From assembly GCF_000344155.1 (NCBI RefSeq), contig NZ_BAOQ01000019.1:1-64000 (forward strand): a stretch of DNA of 64,000 bases. Direction: 5' to 3'. This document shows positions 1-7,646 of this stretch, piece after piece. Below the pieces are notes generated by a model. The model was given only the letters and a program-made list of their open reading frames with translations. It made no database searches and was not told where the DNA came from. The DNA comes from Gordonia paraffinivorans NBRC 108238 (GTDB lineage: Bacteria > Actinomycetota > Actinomycetes > Mycobacteriales > Mycobacteriaceae). The first letter of the stretch is position 1, and each line of letters starts with the position of its first letter. A program made the translations under genes and the position numbers.

Positions 1-181
1 GGCGGCCGCACCTCGGAGAGCCGCGCGACCGGTCACGGGCGCTCCGGCGAGCAGCATCGTGCCGGTGGCCGCGTGCAGACCCGTCGGGTCCGACGCCCCG
101 CGGGATCGCCTGCCGGTCGCTGATCCCCGGGACCGGCCGAATCCCGGAACAGCCGGCCCGCAGAACAACTGAACAACCCGC
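1..181. other. Unresolved stretch at the window edge
   Basis: No gene can be assigned with confidence here. On the minus strand an ATG at 57 opens a frame that runs off the window edge after 19 codons; on the plus strand a frame entering from the left stops at 168-170. Both have plausible codon use, so one may be the end of a neighbouring gene. A small hairpin (5-bp stem, CCCGC/GCGGG) lies at 177-190, overlapping the stop codon of the next gene. Confidence 0.2.
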
Positions 182-988
182 TCAGGCGGGCAGGAACCTC
201 GAAGCAAGCCGTGGCGCAAGCCACGGCTTGCTTCCCCATGCGAAGGCCCGTCCGGTCAGCGCCGCCCAGGCCGGCGAGATCCGGCCGTATCCGGCCAGCA
301 GCGCGGTGGTCGCGTCGACGCTGATGTGGACGTCGGGACGCCGCGGTTCGGGCGGGTTGATGACCAGGTCGCCGTCGGTGAACTCGTAGATGTAGCGCTC
401 CGAGCATCCCCGGAGCCGGATGTCGTAGGTGGCATCGTGGCCGGCCGCGCCGGCGGAGTCGACCCAGCTCGGCAGGATCTGCTGCCGGCCGCGGATGATC
501 ATCAGCACCACATCGGGTTCCACCCACCACTGTGCGCCCACCGCGCGGGCAATGTCGTGGCCGTGGACGACGAACTCGCCGATGAGGATTCCCAGCGCGG
601 CGTCCGCGCGGATGAGCCGGTCGCCGTCGAAACGCATCTGGGGAACCCGGGCGTTGAAGTGCGAGACCGCGTCGACGAGCGTGTCGAGGTCGTCGCGCAA
701 TCGATCGGCCAGCACCCGGACGTCGCGGGTCGGCAGGTTCGCGATCTGCTTGGCGTTGAAGTCGGGAACGTCGAGGGCGTCCCGGCACCACTCGCCCTCG
801 TCGCGGGCGAGCGCGAGGAACCGCGTCGGCGCGAGGGCCACGTGTCCCAGGCAGTCGACGAGCGTCCAGCCGGGGGTGTGCGGAAGACGGGTCTCGGTGT
901 CCTCGACGCCGTCGACGAGCTCGAGGAAGCGCGCCCCGGTCGTCAGGGCCGCGTCGATGTAATCGAACCGCGAGAACATTCCGGTCAC
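182..988 (-). CDS. Mycothiol-dependent maleylpyruvate isomerase-family protein
   Basis: The 268-residue product resembles the actinobacterial MDMPI/DinB-like family, small metal-binding proteins that can use mycothiol as cofactor; the true substrate of most members is unknown. The N-terminal half has the typical HTPGWT...GHVA stretch and the middle has the family's VVHGHDIARA motif, whose histidines are likely metal ligands. I place the start at the GTG at 986-988 because GGGAG lies 7 bases upstream; an ATG at 977-979 is an alternative. The last codons lie in a perfect 14-bp hairpin (201-234). It appears to be transcribed alone. Family assignment is fairly secure, function is not. Confidence 0.75.
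   Translation of the reverse strand: MTGMFSRFDYIDAALTTGARFLELVDGVEDTETRLPHTPGWTLVDCLGHVALAPTRFLALARDEGEWCRDALDVPDFNAKQIANLPTRDVRVLADRLRDDLDTLVDAVSHFNARVPQMRFDGDRLIRADAALGILIGEFVVHGHDIARAVGAQWWVEPDVVLMIIRGRQQILPSWVDSAGAAGHDATYDIRLRGCSERYIYEFTDGDLVINPPEPRRPDVHISVDATTALLAGYGRISPAWAALTGRAFAWGSKPWLAPRLASRFLPA
201..234. repeat. Perfect 14-bp inverted repeat in a coding end
   Basis: Arms 201-214 (GAAGCAAGCCGTGG) and 221-234 are exact reverse complements around a 6-base loop. The hairpin lies inside the last codons of the MDMPI-family gene, about 17 bases before its stop. No T-run follows on the minus strand, so it could be a coding-embedded terminator or a local inverted duplication. Confidence 0.6.
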
Positions 989-1121
989 GCGCGGTCTCCC
1001 ACCCACATGGGGGACGAGACTACTACCACCGCAAGCGGCATGCGACACGCCGGTTCCCGGCAGGCGGGAGGCGTGCGATCGGGTACGCGCGCGAGCGGTC
1101 GCCGAGTTCCGCCGACCTCGC

Positions 1122-2063
1122 TCAACCCGCCTCGCCCAGCCGCACGAACACCACTCCGGCCACGATCAGCAGCCCGCCGATCAGCTGGATCGGGGCCGGC
1201 AGCTCGTCGAGTGCGATCCAGGCGAACAGCACCGCGAACAACACCTCCGAAAGTGCGACGAAGGACATCACCCGCGCGCCCAGGAGACGTCCGGCGGCGA
1301 TGCCGAAGCCGTAGGCCATCGCCGCGGACACGACTCCCAGCAGGAGCAGCGGAACCCACCAGGGCAGCGACAGCGTCCCGATGTCCACATCCGCCGTGCC
1401 CGCGGTCATCGGCAGTGCTCCGACGAGCCCGGCCAGGCCCAGGACGACGGCCCCGACCAGCAGTCCGCCGGCGGCGAGGGCGAGCGGCGGCAGACCGGTG
1501 CGTTCGTCGGCCGAGATCACAAAGTACGTCGCCGCCCCGACCATCGCCGCCAGCGCCCACATCACGCCGACCACGCTGATCGGCACGTCACCGGTCAGGT
1601 CGAGGACCAGCGCGAGACCGGCGATCGCCAGTGCCGCACCGAGGACCGTCACCCGGGTCGGCCGTTGGGCGTGCCGCAACCACATCCACACCAGGACGGC
1701 GACCGGAGCGGTGTATTCGATGAGCAGCGCCACGCCGACCTGCAGATAGGTGACCGCGTAGAAGTAGGCGAGCTGACAGCCCGCCACGGCGAGCAGCCCG
1801 TAGGCGGCGACGACGCCCCAGGACCGGGCGGCGGGGCTCGCCGGAATCGGGGGCTGCCGGTCGCGGAACGCCAGAAAGCCCGGGATGGCCAGGACCGCGG
1901 CGCCGACGGCGATCCGCACGGTGACCGTCGCACCGGCCGACCAGCCGGACTCGATCATGGCCCGCGCCAGTACCCCCGAGATCGCGAAACAGGCCGACGA
2001 GACGAGCGCGAGGACGAATCCGACAGCGGGACCCGACGGCCGTCCGATGGTCGGGACGGTCAC
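1122..2063 (-). CDS. EamA/DMT-family transporter
   Basis: The 313-residue product has about ten hydrophobic segments arranged as two EamA repeats, as in drug/metabolite transporters of the inner membrane. The first segment begins near residue 14 with GFVLALVSSACFAISG, typical of the family. Substrate cannot be read from sequence. The GTG start overlaps the stop of the upstream gene (2060-2533) by 4 bases, so the two are probably co-transcribed and translationally coupled. Confidence 0.85.
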   Translation of the reverse strand: MTVPTIGRPSGPAVGFVLALVSSACFAISGVLARAMIESGWSAGATVTVRIAVGAAVLAIPGFLAFRDRQPPIPASPAARSWGVVAAYGLLAVAGCQLAYFYAVTYLQVGVALLIEYTAPVAVLVWMWLRHAQRPTRVTVLGAALAIAGLALVLDLTGDVPISVVGVMWALAAMVGAATYFVISADERTGLPPLALAAGGLLVGAVVLGLAGLVGALPMTAGTADVDIGTLSLPWWVPLLLLGVVSAAMAYGFGIAAGRLLGARVMSFVALSEVLFAVLFAWIALDELPAPIQLIGGLLIVAGVVFVRLGEAG

Positions 2064-2533
2064 GGGTTCTTCGCGGCGACGATCGCCGCACGGACCGCCT
2101 CACGGCATTCGTCGCCCGCGGGTTCCCCGACGCCGAGGTAGAAGCTCGCAGGCCGGCCCTCGTCGCCGACGAAACCGGTCACGGAGAACCCGTCGGCGGT
2201 CTCGGGCTGGTCGATCGAGGCGACGGCGAGCGCGGCCGACATCGCCGAGATGCCCCGCCGGGCACCGGAGACCACGACGATCAGGTGGGTCGGATGCAGC
2301 ACGACCAGCGTCTGGTGCTCGGAATCAGGGTCGGCGGGATTGCTGCGCCGCCCGAACAGCCGGGCCGGCCACGACGACGCCGGCAGGTTGATGGATCGCG
2401 TGCTCCACGCCGGCAGGTCGTCGGTCAGGACGAGATGACGGGCCTCCGCATGCTCCCGGAGCGCGGCCGCCACGGCGGCGGTGAGATCACTGAGATCGGC
2501 GCGGGTGGTCGTGCGTTCGTATGCGGGACCCAT
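2060..2533 (-). CDS. Conserved actinobacterial hypothetical protein
   Basis: The 157-residue product is mixed alpha/beta with no signal peptide, membrane helix or motif that I recognise. It looks like a real gene: codon use is normal, the ATG start sits 8 bases after a TACATT -10 element (2542-2547), and it overlaps the downstream transporter gene by 4 bases. The transporter neighbour is the only clue to function, and it is a weak one. Confidence 0.7.
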   Translation of the reverse strand: MGPAYERTTTRADLSDLTAAVAAALREHAEARHLVLTDDLPAWSTRSINLPASSWPARLFGRRSNPADPDSEHQTLVVLHPTHLIVVVSGARRGISAMSAALAVASIDQPETADGFSVTGFVGDEGRPASFYLGVGEPAGDECREAVRAAIVAAKNP

Positions 2534-2541
2534 GACTCGAC

Positions 2542-2547
2542 AATGTA
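2542..2547 (-). promoter_or_regulatory. -10 element, leaderless promoter for 2533 gene
   Basis: TACATT on the minus strand ends 8 bases before the ATG at 2533, so transcription should begin at or next to the start codon. No clear -35 was seen. Confidence 0.5.
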
Positions 2548-2623
2548 GCGGGCGCGGCCCCCGCCGCGTGGCGTCCCGGACACGCCCGCTCGTCGCACCC
2601 GCCCGGCAGGGTTTGGCGGATCG

Positions 2624-4168
2624 CTACCGGCGCCCGAGGAGCGTCCGCCGCCGCGGCGCCGCCGTCGGCAGCAGGCCCGCTTCGAGGTCGGCGAGCAGCG
2701 AGGCCACGGTCTCGGCGGAGTCGGTCTTGTTGGTGCCGATGAACCCGGTCGGCCCGCGCTTGATCCAGCCCGTCACGTAGACGCCGGGCACCGGCTCGTC
2801 ACCGTCGAGCACACGTCCGGCACGGTGCGGGATCACGCCCGTGTCGTCGTCGAACGGCAGGCCGGGCACCGCGACCCCGCGGTAGCCGACGGACGTGAGC
2901 ACCAGCCCGGCGTCGAGAACGCTCGTCTGCCCGGTGGGTTCGATGCCCGACGCGGCGCCGGTCGCGTCGACGGTCAGGCGGTTGCGGCCCACCAGGACGC
3001 CCGTCGCGCGTTCCCCGCCGACGATCTCGAGCGGGGAACCGAAGAACGCCAGACGGATTCGCCGGCCCTCGGGCGCGGGCCGGGACGCACACTCGGAGAG
3101 GATGTCCAGCTTCGTCTTGATCGTGTTGTCGGCCGCGGAGTCGATCCGGGTCGATTCCAGGTCCGCGGGATCCACCACCACCGGGACGCCGGAGTCGACG
3201 AGCCCGATCAGCTCCGGGAGGGTGAAGGCCGCGTGCACGGGCCCGCGGCGTCCCAGGACGACGACCTCCTGCACCGACGAGGTGCGAAGCGCGGCCAGGG
3301 CCGGACGCGAGATGGACGTCGCGGCAAGGGTTTCGGGATCGGCGACGAGGATGCGTGCGACGTCGAGCGCGACGTTGCCGTTGCCGACGACCACCGCGCG
3401 TTCGGTGGACAGGTCGACCGACAGGTCGGCGAAGTCGGGATGGCCGTTGTACCAGCCGACGAAGGCGGTCGCGCTCGTCACGCCGGCCTTGTCGACACCC
3501 GGGATCGGCAACCGCTTGTCGGTGGGGGCGCCGCCGGCCCAGATGAGCGCCGAGTGACGCGCGCGCAGGTCGTCGAGCGAGATGTCGCGTCCCACCTCGG
3601 TGTCGAGGAGGATCTCGAGACGGGGATTGCGGGCGATGTCGTCGAACAGCCGCATCACCTTGCGGGTGTTCAGATGATCCGGCGCGACGCCGTACCTGGC
3701 GAGGCCGAACGGGCGGTCGAGCCGCTCGTACATGGTGACCGAGACCTGCGGGTGACGCAGCAACTCGTCGGCGGCGTACATGGCCGACGGGCCGGACCCG
3801 ACGATGCCGATCGACACCGGGCCGTCGACGGCGAGCTGCCGCGGGCGGTCGATGGGGGCCAGCGGCAGGCGGCGTGCCGGATCGACGGGGAACCGGGCCG
3901 CCGAGCCGTCGACCGTCTCGCGGTACTGCGACGCGTTGACCTCGGCGAACCGCTCCTGGCCGGTGGGCAGGCGGTGGCCGGGGACGATCGCGCCGACCGG
4001 GCAGGCGCTGACGCAGGCGCCGCAGTCGACGCAGGTCGCCGGGTCGATGTAGAGCATCTCCGAGGTGCCGAAGTCCGGCTCGTCCGGAGTGGGATGGATG
4101 CAGTTGACCGGGCATGCGTAGACGCACGACGCGTCGCCGCAGCACGCCTGGGTGACGACGTGTGGCAT
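2624..4168 (-). CDS. fprB: Ferredoxin-fused ferredoxin/adrenodoxin-NADP reductase
   Basis: The 514-residue protein joins an N-terminal ferredoxin domain (residues 1-65) to an adrenodoxin-reductase-type flavoprotein. Cysteines at 9/10, 15, 19 and 23 and a CxxCxxCxxxC set at 46-56 suit two iron-sulfur clusters. The FAD-binding GSGPSAMYAADEL motif follows near residue 127, and an NADP-binding GNGNVALDVARIL stretch lies further on. M. tuberculosis FprB has the same domain order. Such enzymes pass electrons from NADPH through FAD to the built-in ferredoxin. It lies 33 bp downstream of the AurF-like oxygenase gene, which suggests that it supplies that enzyme's electrons. The Shine-Dalgarno sequence is weak. 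Confidence 0.88.
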   Translation of the reverse strand: MPHVVTQACCGDASCVYACPVNCIHPTPDEPDFGTSEMLYIDPATCVDCGACVSACPVGAIVPGHRLPTGQERFAEVNASQYRETVDGSAARFPVDPARRLPLAPIDRPRQLAVDGPVSIGIVGSGPSAMYAADELLRHPQVSVTMYERLDRPFGLARYGVAPDHLNTRKVMRLFDDIARNPRLEILLDTEVGRDISLDDLRARHSALIWAGGAPTDKRLPIPGVDKAGVTSATAFVGWYNGHPDFADLSVDLSTERAVVVGNGNVALDVARILVADPETLAATSISRPALAALRTSSVQEVVVLGRRGPVHAAFTLPELIGLVDSGVPVVVDPADLESTRIDSAADNTIKTKLDILSECASRPAPEGRRIRLAFFGSPLEIVGGERATGVLVGRNRLTVDATGAASGIEPTGQTSVLDAGLVLTSVGYRGVAVPGLPFDDDTGVIPHRAGRVLDGDEPVPGVYVTGWIKRGPTGFIGTNKTDSAETVASLLADLEAGLLPTAAPRRRTLLGRR

Positions 4169-4201
4169 GGGGGTTGCTGTCTACCTCTGTGGGGCCGCGA
4201 C

Positions 4202-5242
4202 TCAGGCGGCGGTGTAGGTGGGCTCGCTGCGGAAGCGCGAGGAACGGCCGTGGATTCCGAGCGCGCGCCACACCAGCCGGGAGACCGGATTCATCAGGCC
4301 GCTCTGCTCGGCGAGCATGCGGACGTCGCCGAAGACGTTGCGCAGGAAGCGCTTCGACTCGGGCGAGCGCCAGAAGATGTCCTTCATGACCTCGCGCGGG
4401 ACGTCGAACCGTCGCTGGAACTCCCGCGGGGGCACCACGATGGCGCTGCACAGGGTGCGCATCGTGATCGGCAGCATGATCGACAGCGCGAAACGCTGGA
4501 AGGCGTTGCGCTGCGGCACCTGCTCGCGGATGAAGTGATGAGCGAACGAGATGTGGCGGGCCTCCTCGGCGACGTGCAGCTGCATGACCGCCGCCATCGT
4601 CGGATGGAGACGGGCGCGGGTGCGCAGGAAGTCCTTCTGGATGTGGTCGATCGGCTCCTCGCCGCCGAGCACGCCGAAGAAGAACACCACCGGGAACACC
4701 GTCGAGATGAGCGGCACCAGCGGCGAGATCACGCGGTAGCCGACCTTCGCGCCGGGGACGTCCATGCCGACCCGGTTCACGAACTCCTGGAACATCAGGG
4801 TGTGGTTGCACTCCTCCTTGGATTCGTGCGTGGTGTACCGGAATTCGCGTGCCCCGTTGGGCAGCTTGAAGCTGTACTGCATCAGCCCGCGGATAAGGAC
4901 CGACTCGAACTGCAGGCCGACCTTGGCGACATTGGCCTGGCGCCACATGCCGATCTCGATCTGCTTGTCCTGCGGCAGTTGCTGGTACCAGGGGTGGCGG
5001 CCGATGGGGTCGACGTCGTAGGACAGGATCCAGCGCGGATCATTCGGGGTGACCGCCATGTGCGGTGCGTCCCAGTCGATGTCGACGTACGGATCGAAGT
5101 TGCGGTGCACCGAGGCCGCGGACAGGTCGTCGAGCACCTGGGCGTAGTCGTGGCCGTCGCCGGTCTTGTCGTGTTCGGGAACGTAACGCTTGCCCGACTC
5201 GTCGGTGGACTCGGCGGCGGGATTGGTCAGAGCTTTGGTCAT
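4202..5242 (-). CDS. AurF-like diiron oxygenase
   Basis: The 346-residue product matches the AurF (p-aminobenzoate N-oxygenase) family of ferritin-like diiron enzymes. Candidate iron ligands are E113, the E144xxH147 pair, E195 or E196, H223 and the E227xxH230 pair in AEEARH. Spacing and numbering are close to what I recall for AurF. Members oxidise aryl amines or act on other small substrates; the substrate here is unknown. GAAGGA lies 7 bases upstream of the ATG. The gene leads a probable operon with the FprB-type reductase, a likely electron donor, and has a recognisable promoter at 5302-5331. Confidence 0.85.
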   Translation of the reverse strand: MTKALTNPAAESTDESGKRYVPEHDKTGDGHDYAQVLDDLSAASVHRNFDPYVDIDWDAPHMAVTPNDPRWILSYDVDPIGRHPWYQQLPQDKQIEIGMWRQANVAKVGLQFESVLIRGLMQYSFKLPNGAREFRYTTHESKEECNHTLMFQEFVNRVGMDVPGAKVGYRVISPLVPLISTVFPVVFFFGVLGGEEPIDHIQKDFLRTRARLHPTMAAVMQLHVAEEARHISFAHHFIREQVPQRNAFQRFALSIMLPITMRTLCSAIVVPPREFQRRFDVPREVMKDIFWRSPESKRFLRNVFGDVRMLAEQSGLMNPVSRLVWRALGIHGRSSRFRSEPTYTAA

Positions 5243-5301
5243 CGTCGCGTCCTTCGCAGATGAGGCCAGGCTGCCGTCAGGCTGCCACAGCGATTGATTC
5301 G

Positions 5302-5331
5302 AACGTATTCATCGAGACCTCTATTTGTCAA
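5302..5331 (-). promoter_or_regulatory. Promoter of the AurF/FprB operon
   Basis: On the minus strand TTGACA (5331-5326) is followed after 18 bases by TACGTT (5307-5302). A second TTGAC overlaps just upstream, giving a repeated TTGACTGTTGACA that could also be a regulator site. The start codon is about 60 bases downstream. Confidence 0.5.
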
Positions 5332-5451
5332 CAGTCAATGTCACGATCGGGTCTGACCTGGCTGTTCGACGCTCCTGACAGTCGCGCCGGCCGGTCGCGG
5401 CGGGGTAATCCGAACGGTTGGTTTCGCGCTGTCGCCGGGCGGGCGGCGGGT

Positions 5452-5457
5452 TAGAGT
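5452..5457 (+). promoter_or_regulatory. -10 element upstream of the pseudokinase locus
   Basis: TAGAGT lies about 50 bases before the first gene of the 5507-12174 cluster. No good -35 is present at 16-18 bp, so an activator or alternative sigma factor may be needed. Confidence 0.35.
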
Positions 5458-5506
5458 TACCGCACCGATTGGTGTCGCAGGCCACACAGACCCGACAGGA
5501 GCAGAA

Positions 5507-7195
5507 TTGTCTCGTGCTATGAGCGGCGGACCCGCGGCGCGGCGCCCGGTTCCTCCTCCCGGTCCGGCACCGCGTCCGCCGTCTCCGGGGCCCCGCCCGG
5601 CCGGTCCGCCCCTGCCAGGTCCGCCCCTGCCGGGCCCGGCGCCATCGGGACGCGGCGACCTGACGCCGGAGCTCATCGAGACCGACGTGTGGACCGACGC
5701 CATGGTCGCGGCGGCCGGCATCCCCGTGGTCGACGTCCCGTTCGTGACGGTCGGTTCGGGGATCGGATCGTTCGTCACCGTCGACTACCTGCGGATCTGC
5801 GGGGTCCCGGTCGAGCAGATCGCCGTCCTCGGCCCGCAGGACGTGCCCTGGCACAGTTACGAGTACCTGACACGGGTCTCGCAGATCCCGCGCGGGGAAC
5901 GCCTGCGCTCGGACTCCGCGTCGACGCCGGACAACATCTGGGGCTTTCCCTCCTACGCGGTCCGCGAGGCGTGGGCCGACAGGACGCTCAAACCGCTGTG
6001 GAACGTCCTGGTGGAGCCGATCTTCGCGAACTACTACACCCCGCGGGCGGGTCAGGCCTTCGAGTCGATGGAGAAGGAGTGCAAGCGGATCGGCTACCTC
6101 GAGTGCCTGCGCCGCGGGCAGGTCCGGATGATCCGGCGCCGCAACGGAGGCGGCTACTTCACGATCCTCACCCCGCCGCAGGGGACCTCGCCGACCAAGC
6201 GCGTCGCGTTCCGGAGTCGATGGGTGCACGTCGCGATCGGCTATCCGGGCATCAAGTTGCTCCCCGACCTGCAGGCGTTCCGCGAGACCTACCGGGATGC
6301 GAGCAAGGTGGTCAACGCCTACGAGTCGCACGAGCACGTCTACCAGTCGCTGCGGCGCAAGCCCGGGACGGTGGTGATCCGCGGCTCCGGGATCGTCGCC
6401 TCCCGCGTGCTGCAGCGTCTCATCGACGACCGCGACGCCTACGGCCTGCAGACGCAGATCGTCCACCTGTTCCGCACCTACGTCGACAAGTCGCACGGCC
6501 CGCACATCTGGATGCGCCGCAAGGGCAAGGACGGCTGGGCCTACCAGGGCTTCAACTACCCGAAGTCGGTGTGGGGCGGCCAGTTGAAGGCTCGCACGCG
6601 CAAGCTCGAGGGCCACGCGCGCGCCGAGGCCTACAAGCAGATGGGCGGCACCAACACGCCGGTGCGGGACAACTGGCAGGAACAGCTGCGGCGCGGGCGG
6701 CGTGAGGGCTGGTACCGCGTGGCCGTCGGCACCGCCGAGCGCCTGGTGCCCGGTCCCGGAGGCCAGGGCGTGGTGACCACGGTGCGCGTCGACCCGCATG
6801 CGCCGGTCCGGCAGGACCACCGGCCCGACGGCACCTTCGAGATCTACGCCGACTTCGTCATCGACTGCACGGGTCTCGAGGCCGACGTGCGCGAGCACCG
6901 GCTGCTGCGCGATCTGCTCGACCACACCGGCGCCGGACTCAACCCGATCGGCCGCATGGACGTCGAGCGCGACTTCGAGCTGCGGGGCACCCGCAACGGC
7001 GACGGCAAGATCTACGCCTCGGGAAGCGCCACGCTCGGCGGCTACTTCCCGGGCGTCGACACCTTCCTCGGGCTCCAGATCGCCGCGCTCGAGATCGTCG
7101 ACGACCTGGCCCGGCAGGGCTTCTGCAAGAAGCTCACGCCGTGGCGGTCGACGGCGCAGTGGTGGCGGTGGGTCAACAACAAGGGGGTCGACTGA
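5507..7195 (+). CDS. FAD-dependent oxidoreductase with proline-rich N-terminus
   Basis: The 562-residue product starts with about 50 residues rich in Pro and Gly, then a Rossmann dinucleotide fold with GSGIGS at residues 83-88. A C-terminal segment (CTGLEAD ... ASGSATLGGYFPGVDTF) resembles the second FAD-contact region of monooxygenase-like flavoproteins. I do not recognise a specific family or substrate. The start is taken as the TTG at 5507 because AGGAG precedes it by 5 bases; the ATG at 5519 would lie 17 bases from that site. The gene is the first of five packed genes, the next start lying 1 bp after its stop. The proline-rich tail may be a docking region for partners such as the FHA protein (inference). 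Confidence 0.8.
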   Translation: MSRAMSGGPAARRPVPPPGPAPRPPSPGPRPAGPPLPGPPLPGPAPSGRGDLTPELIETDVWTDAMVAAAGIPVVDVPFVTVGSGIGSFVTVDYLRICGVPVEQIAVLGPQDVPWHSYEYLTRVSQIPRGERLRSDSASTPDNIWGFPSYAVREAWADRTLKPLWNVLVEPIFANYYTPRAGQAFESMEKECKRIGYLECLRRGQVRMIRRRNGGGYFTILTPPQGTSPTKRVAFRSRWVHVAIGYPGIKLLPDLQAFRETYRDASKVVNAYESHEHVYQSLRRKPGTVVIRGSGIVASRVLQRLIDDRDAYGLQTQIVHLFRTYVDKSHGPHIWMRRKGKDGWAYQGFNYPKSVWGGQLKARTRKLEGHARAEAYKQMGGTNTPVRDNWQEQLRRGRREGWYRVAVGTAERLVPGPGGQGVVTTVRVDPHAPVRQDHRPDGTFEIYADFVIDCTGLEADVREHRLLRDLLDHTGAGLNPIGRMDVERDFELRGTRNGDGKIYASGSATLGGYFPGVDTFLGLQIAALEIVDDLARQGFCKKLTPWRSTAQWWRWVNNKGVD

Positions 7196-7196
7196 C

Positions 7197-7646
7197 ATGC
7201 TGCCGACCCTGTGGGGGCGCATCCAGACGCGGGTCCTCGTCCTCGGCATCCTCGGCGGGGTGTGGACGCTGGTCCTCATCCCGTTCCTGTGGTTGCTCTC
7301 CCCGGGCAGCCCGTCGGCCGCCGATGTCTTGCGCGTCGCGTACACCGTGCTGTTCACGGTCATCGTGCTCGGCGTCGCCTGGGAGTTCGTCTACCACTTC
7401 CTGCAGCAGTTCCGGTGGGAGAAGGACTGGCCCACCCTCTTCGGCCTGGTCACCGCGATCAACGAGGGCGTCGTGGCCTGGCTGGTCGTCCACGGCACCG
7501 GCATCCTCCCGCAGGATCTGCGGCCGTCGCCGCTGGTGTTCTCGGTGCAGTTCGTGACGACCTGGCTGCTGGTGTGGGTCGCCGTCAACGGGCCGCTGCG
7601 GGCGGTGTTCCCGCACTGGCGATTCCGGGGAGGTCGGTTCCTGTGA
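7197..7646 (+). CDS. Small four-helix membrane protein
   Basis: The 149-residue product has four hydrophobic segments, near residues 12-32, 45-67, 80-100 and 112-132, with short loops and a basic C-terminus (PHWRFRGGRFL). I do not recognise the family. It starts 1 bp after the flavoprotein stop, and its TGA overlaps the GTG of the FHA gene, so it is translated with both. It may anchor or couple the soluble parts of this locus at the membrane (inference from context only). Confidence 0.75.
   Translation: MLPTLWGRIQTRVLVLGILGGVWTLVLIPFLWLLSPGSPSAADVLRVAYTVLFTVIVLGVAWEFVYHFLQQFRWEKDWPTLFGLVTAINEGVVAWLVVHGTGILPQDLRPSPLVFSVQFVTTWLLVWVAVNGPLRAVFPHWRFRGGRFL

Noticed and set aside
2825..5263. 812-codon plus-strand open frame across the FprB and AurF genes
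   Set aside because: It is antisense to two well-recognised genes, rich in Arg, Gly, Val and His, and has no domain. Long antisense frames are expected at this GC content.
6798..7196. N-terminal extension of the four-helix membrane protein
   Set aside because: It overlaps the flavoprotein gene in another frame; the ATG at 7197 follows the stop directly.
5321..7363. 680-codon minus-strand open frame opposite the FAD oxidoreductase
   Set aside because: The plus-strand gene has a Rossmann motif and operon context; the antisense translation has neither.
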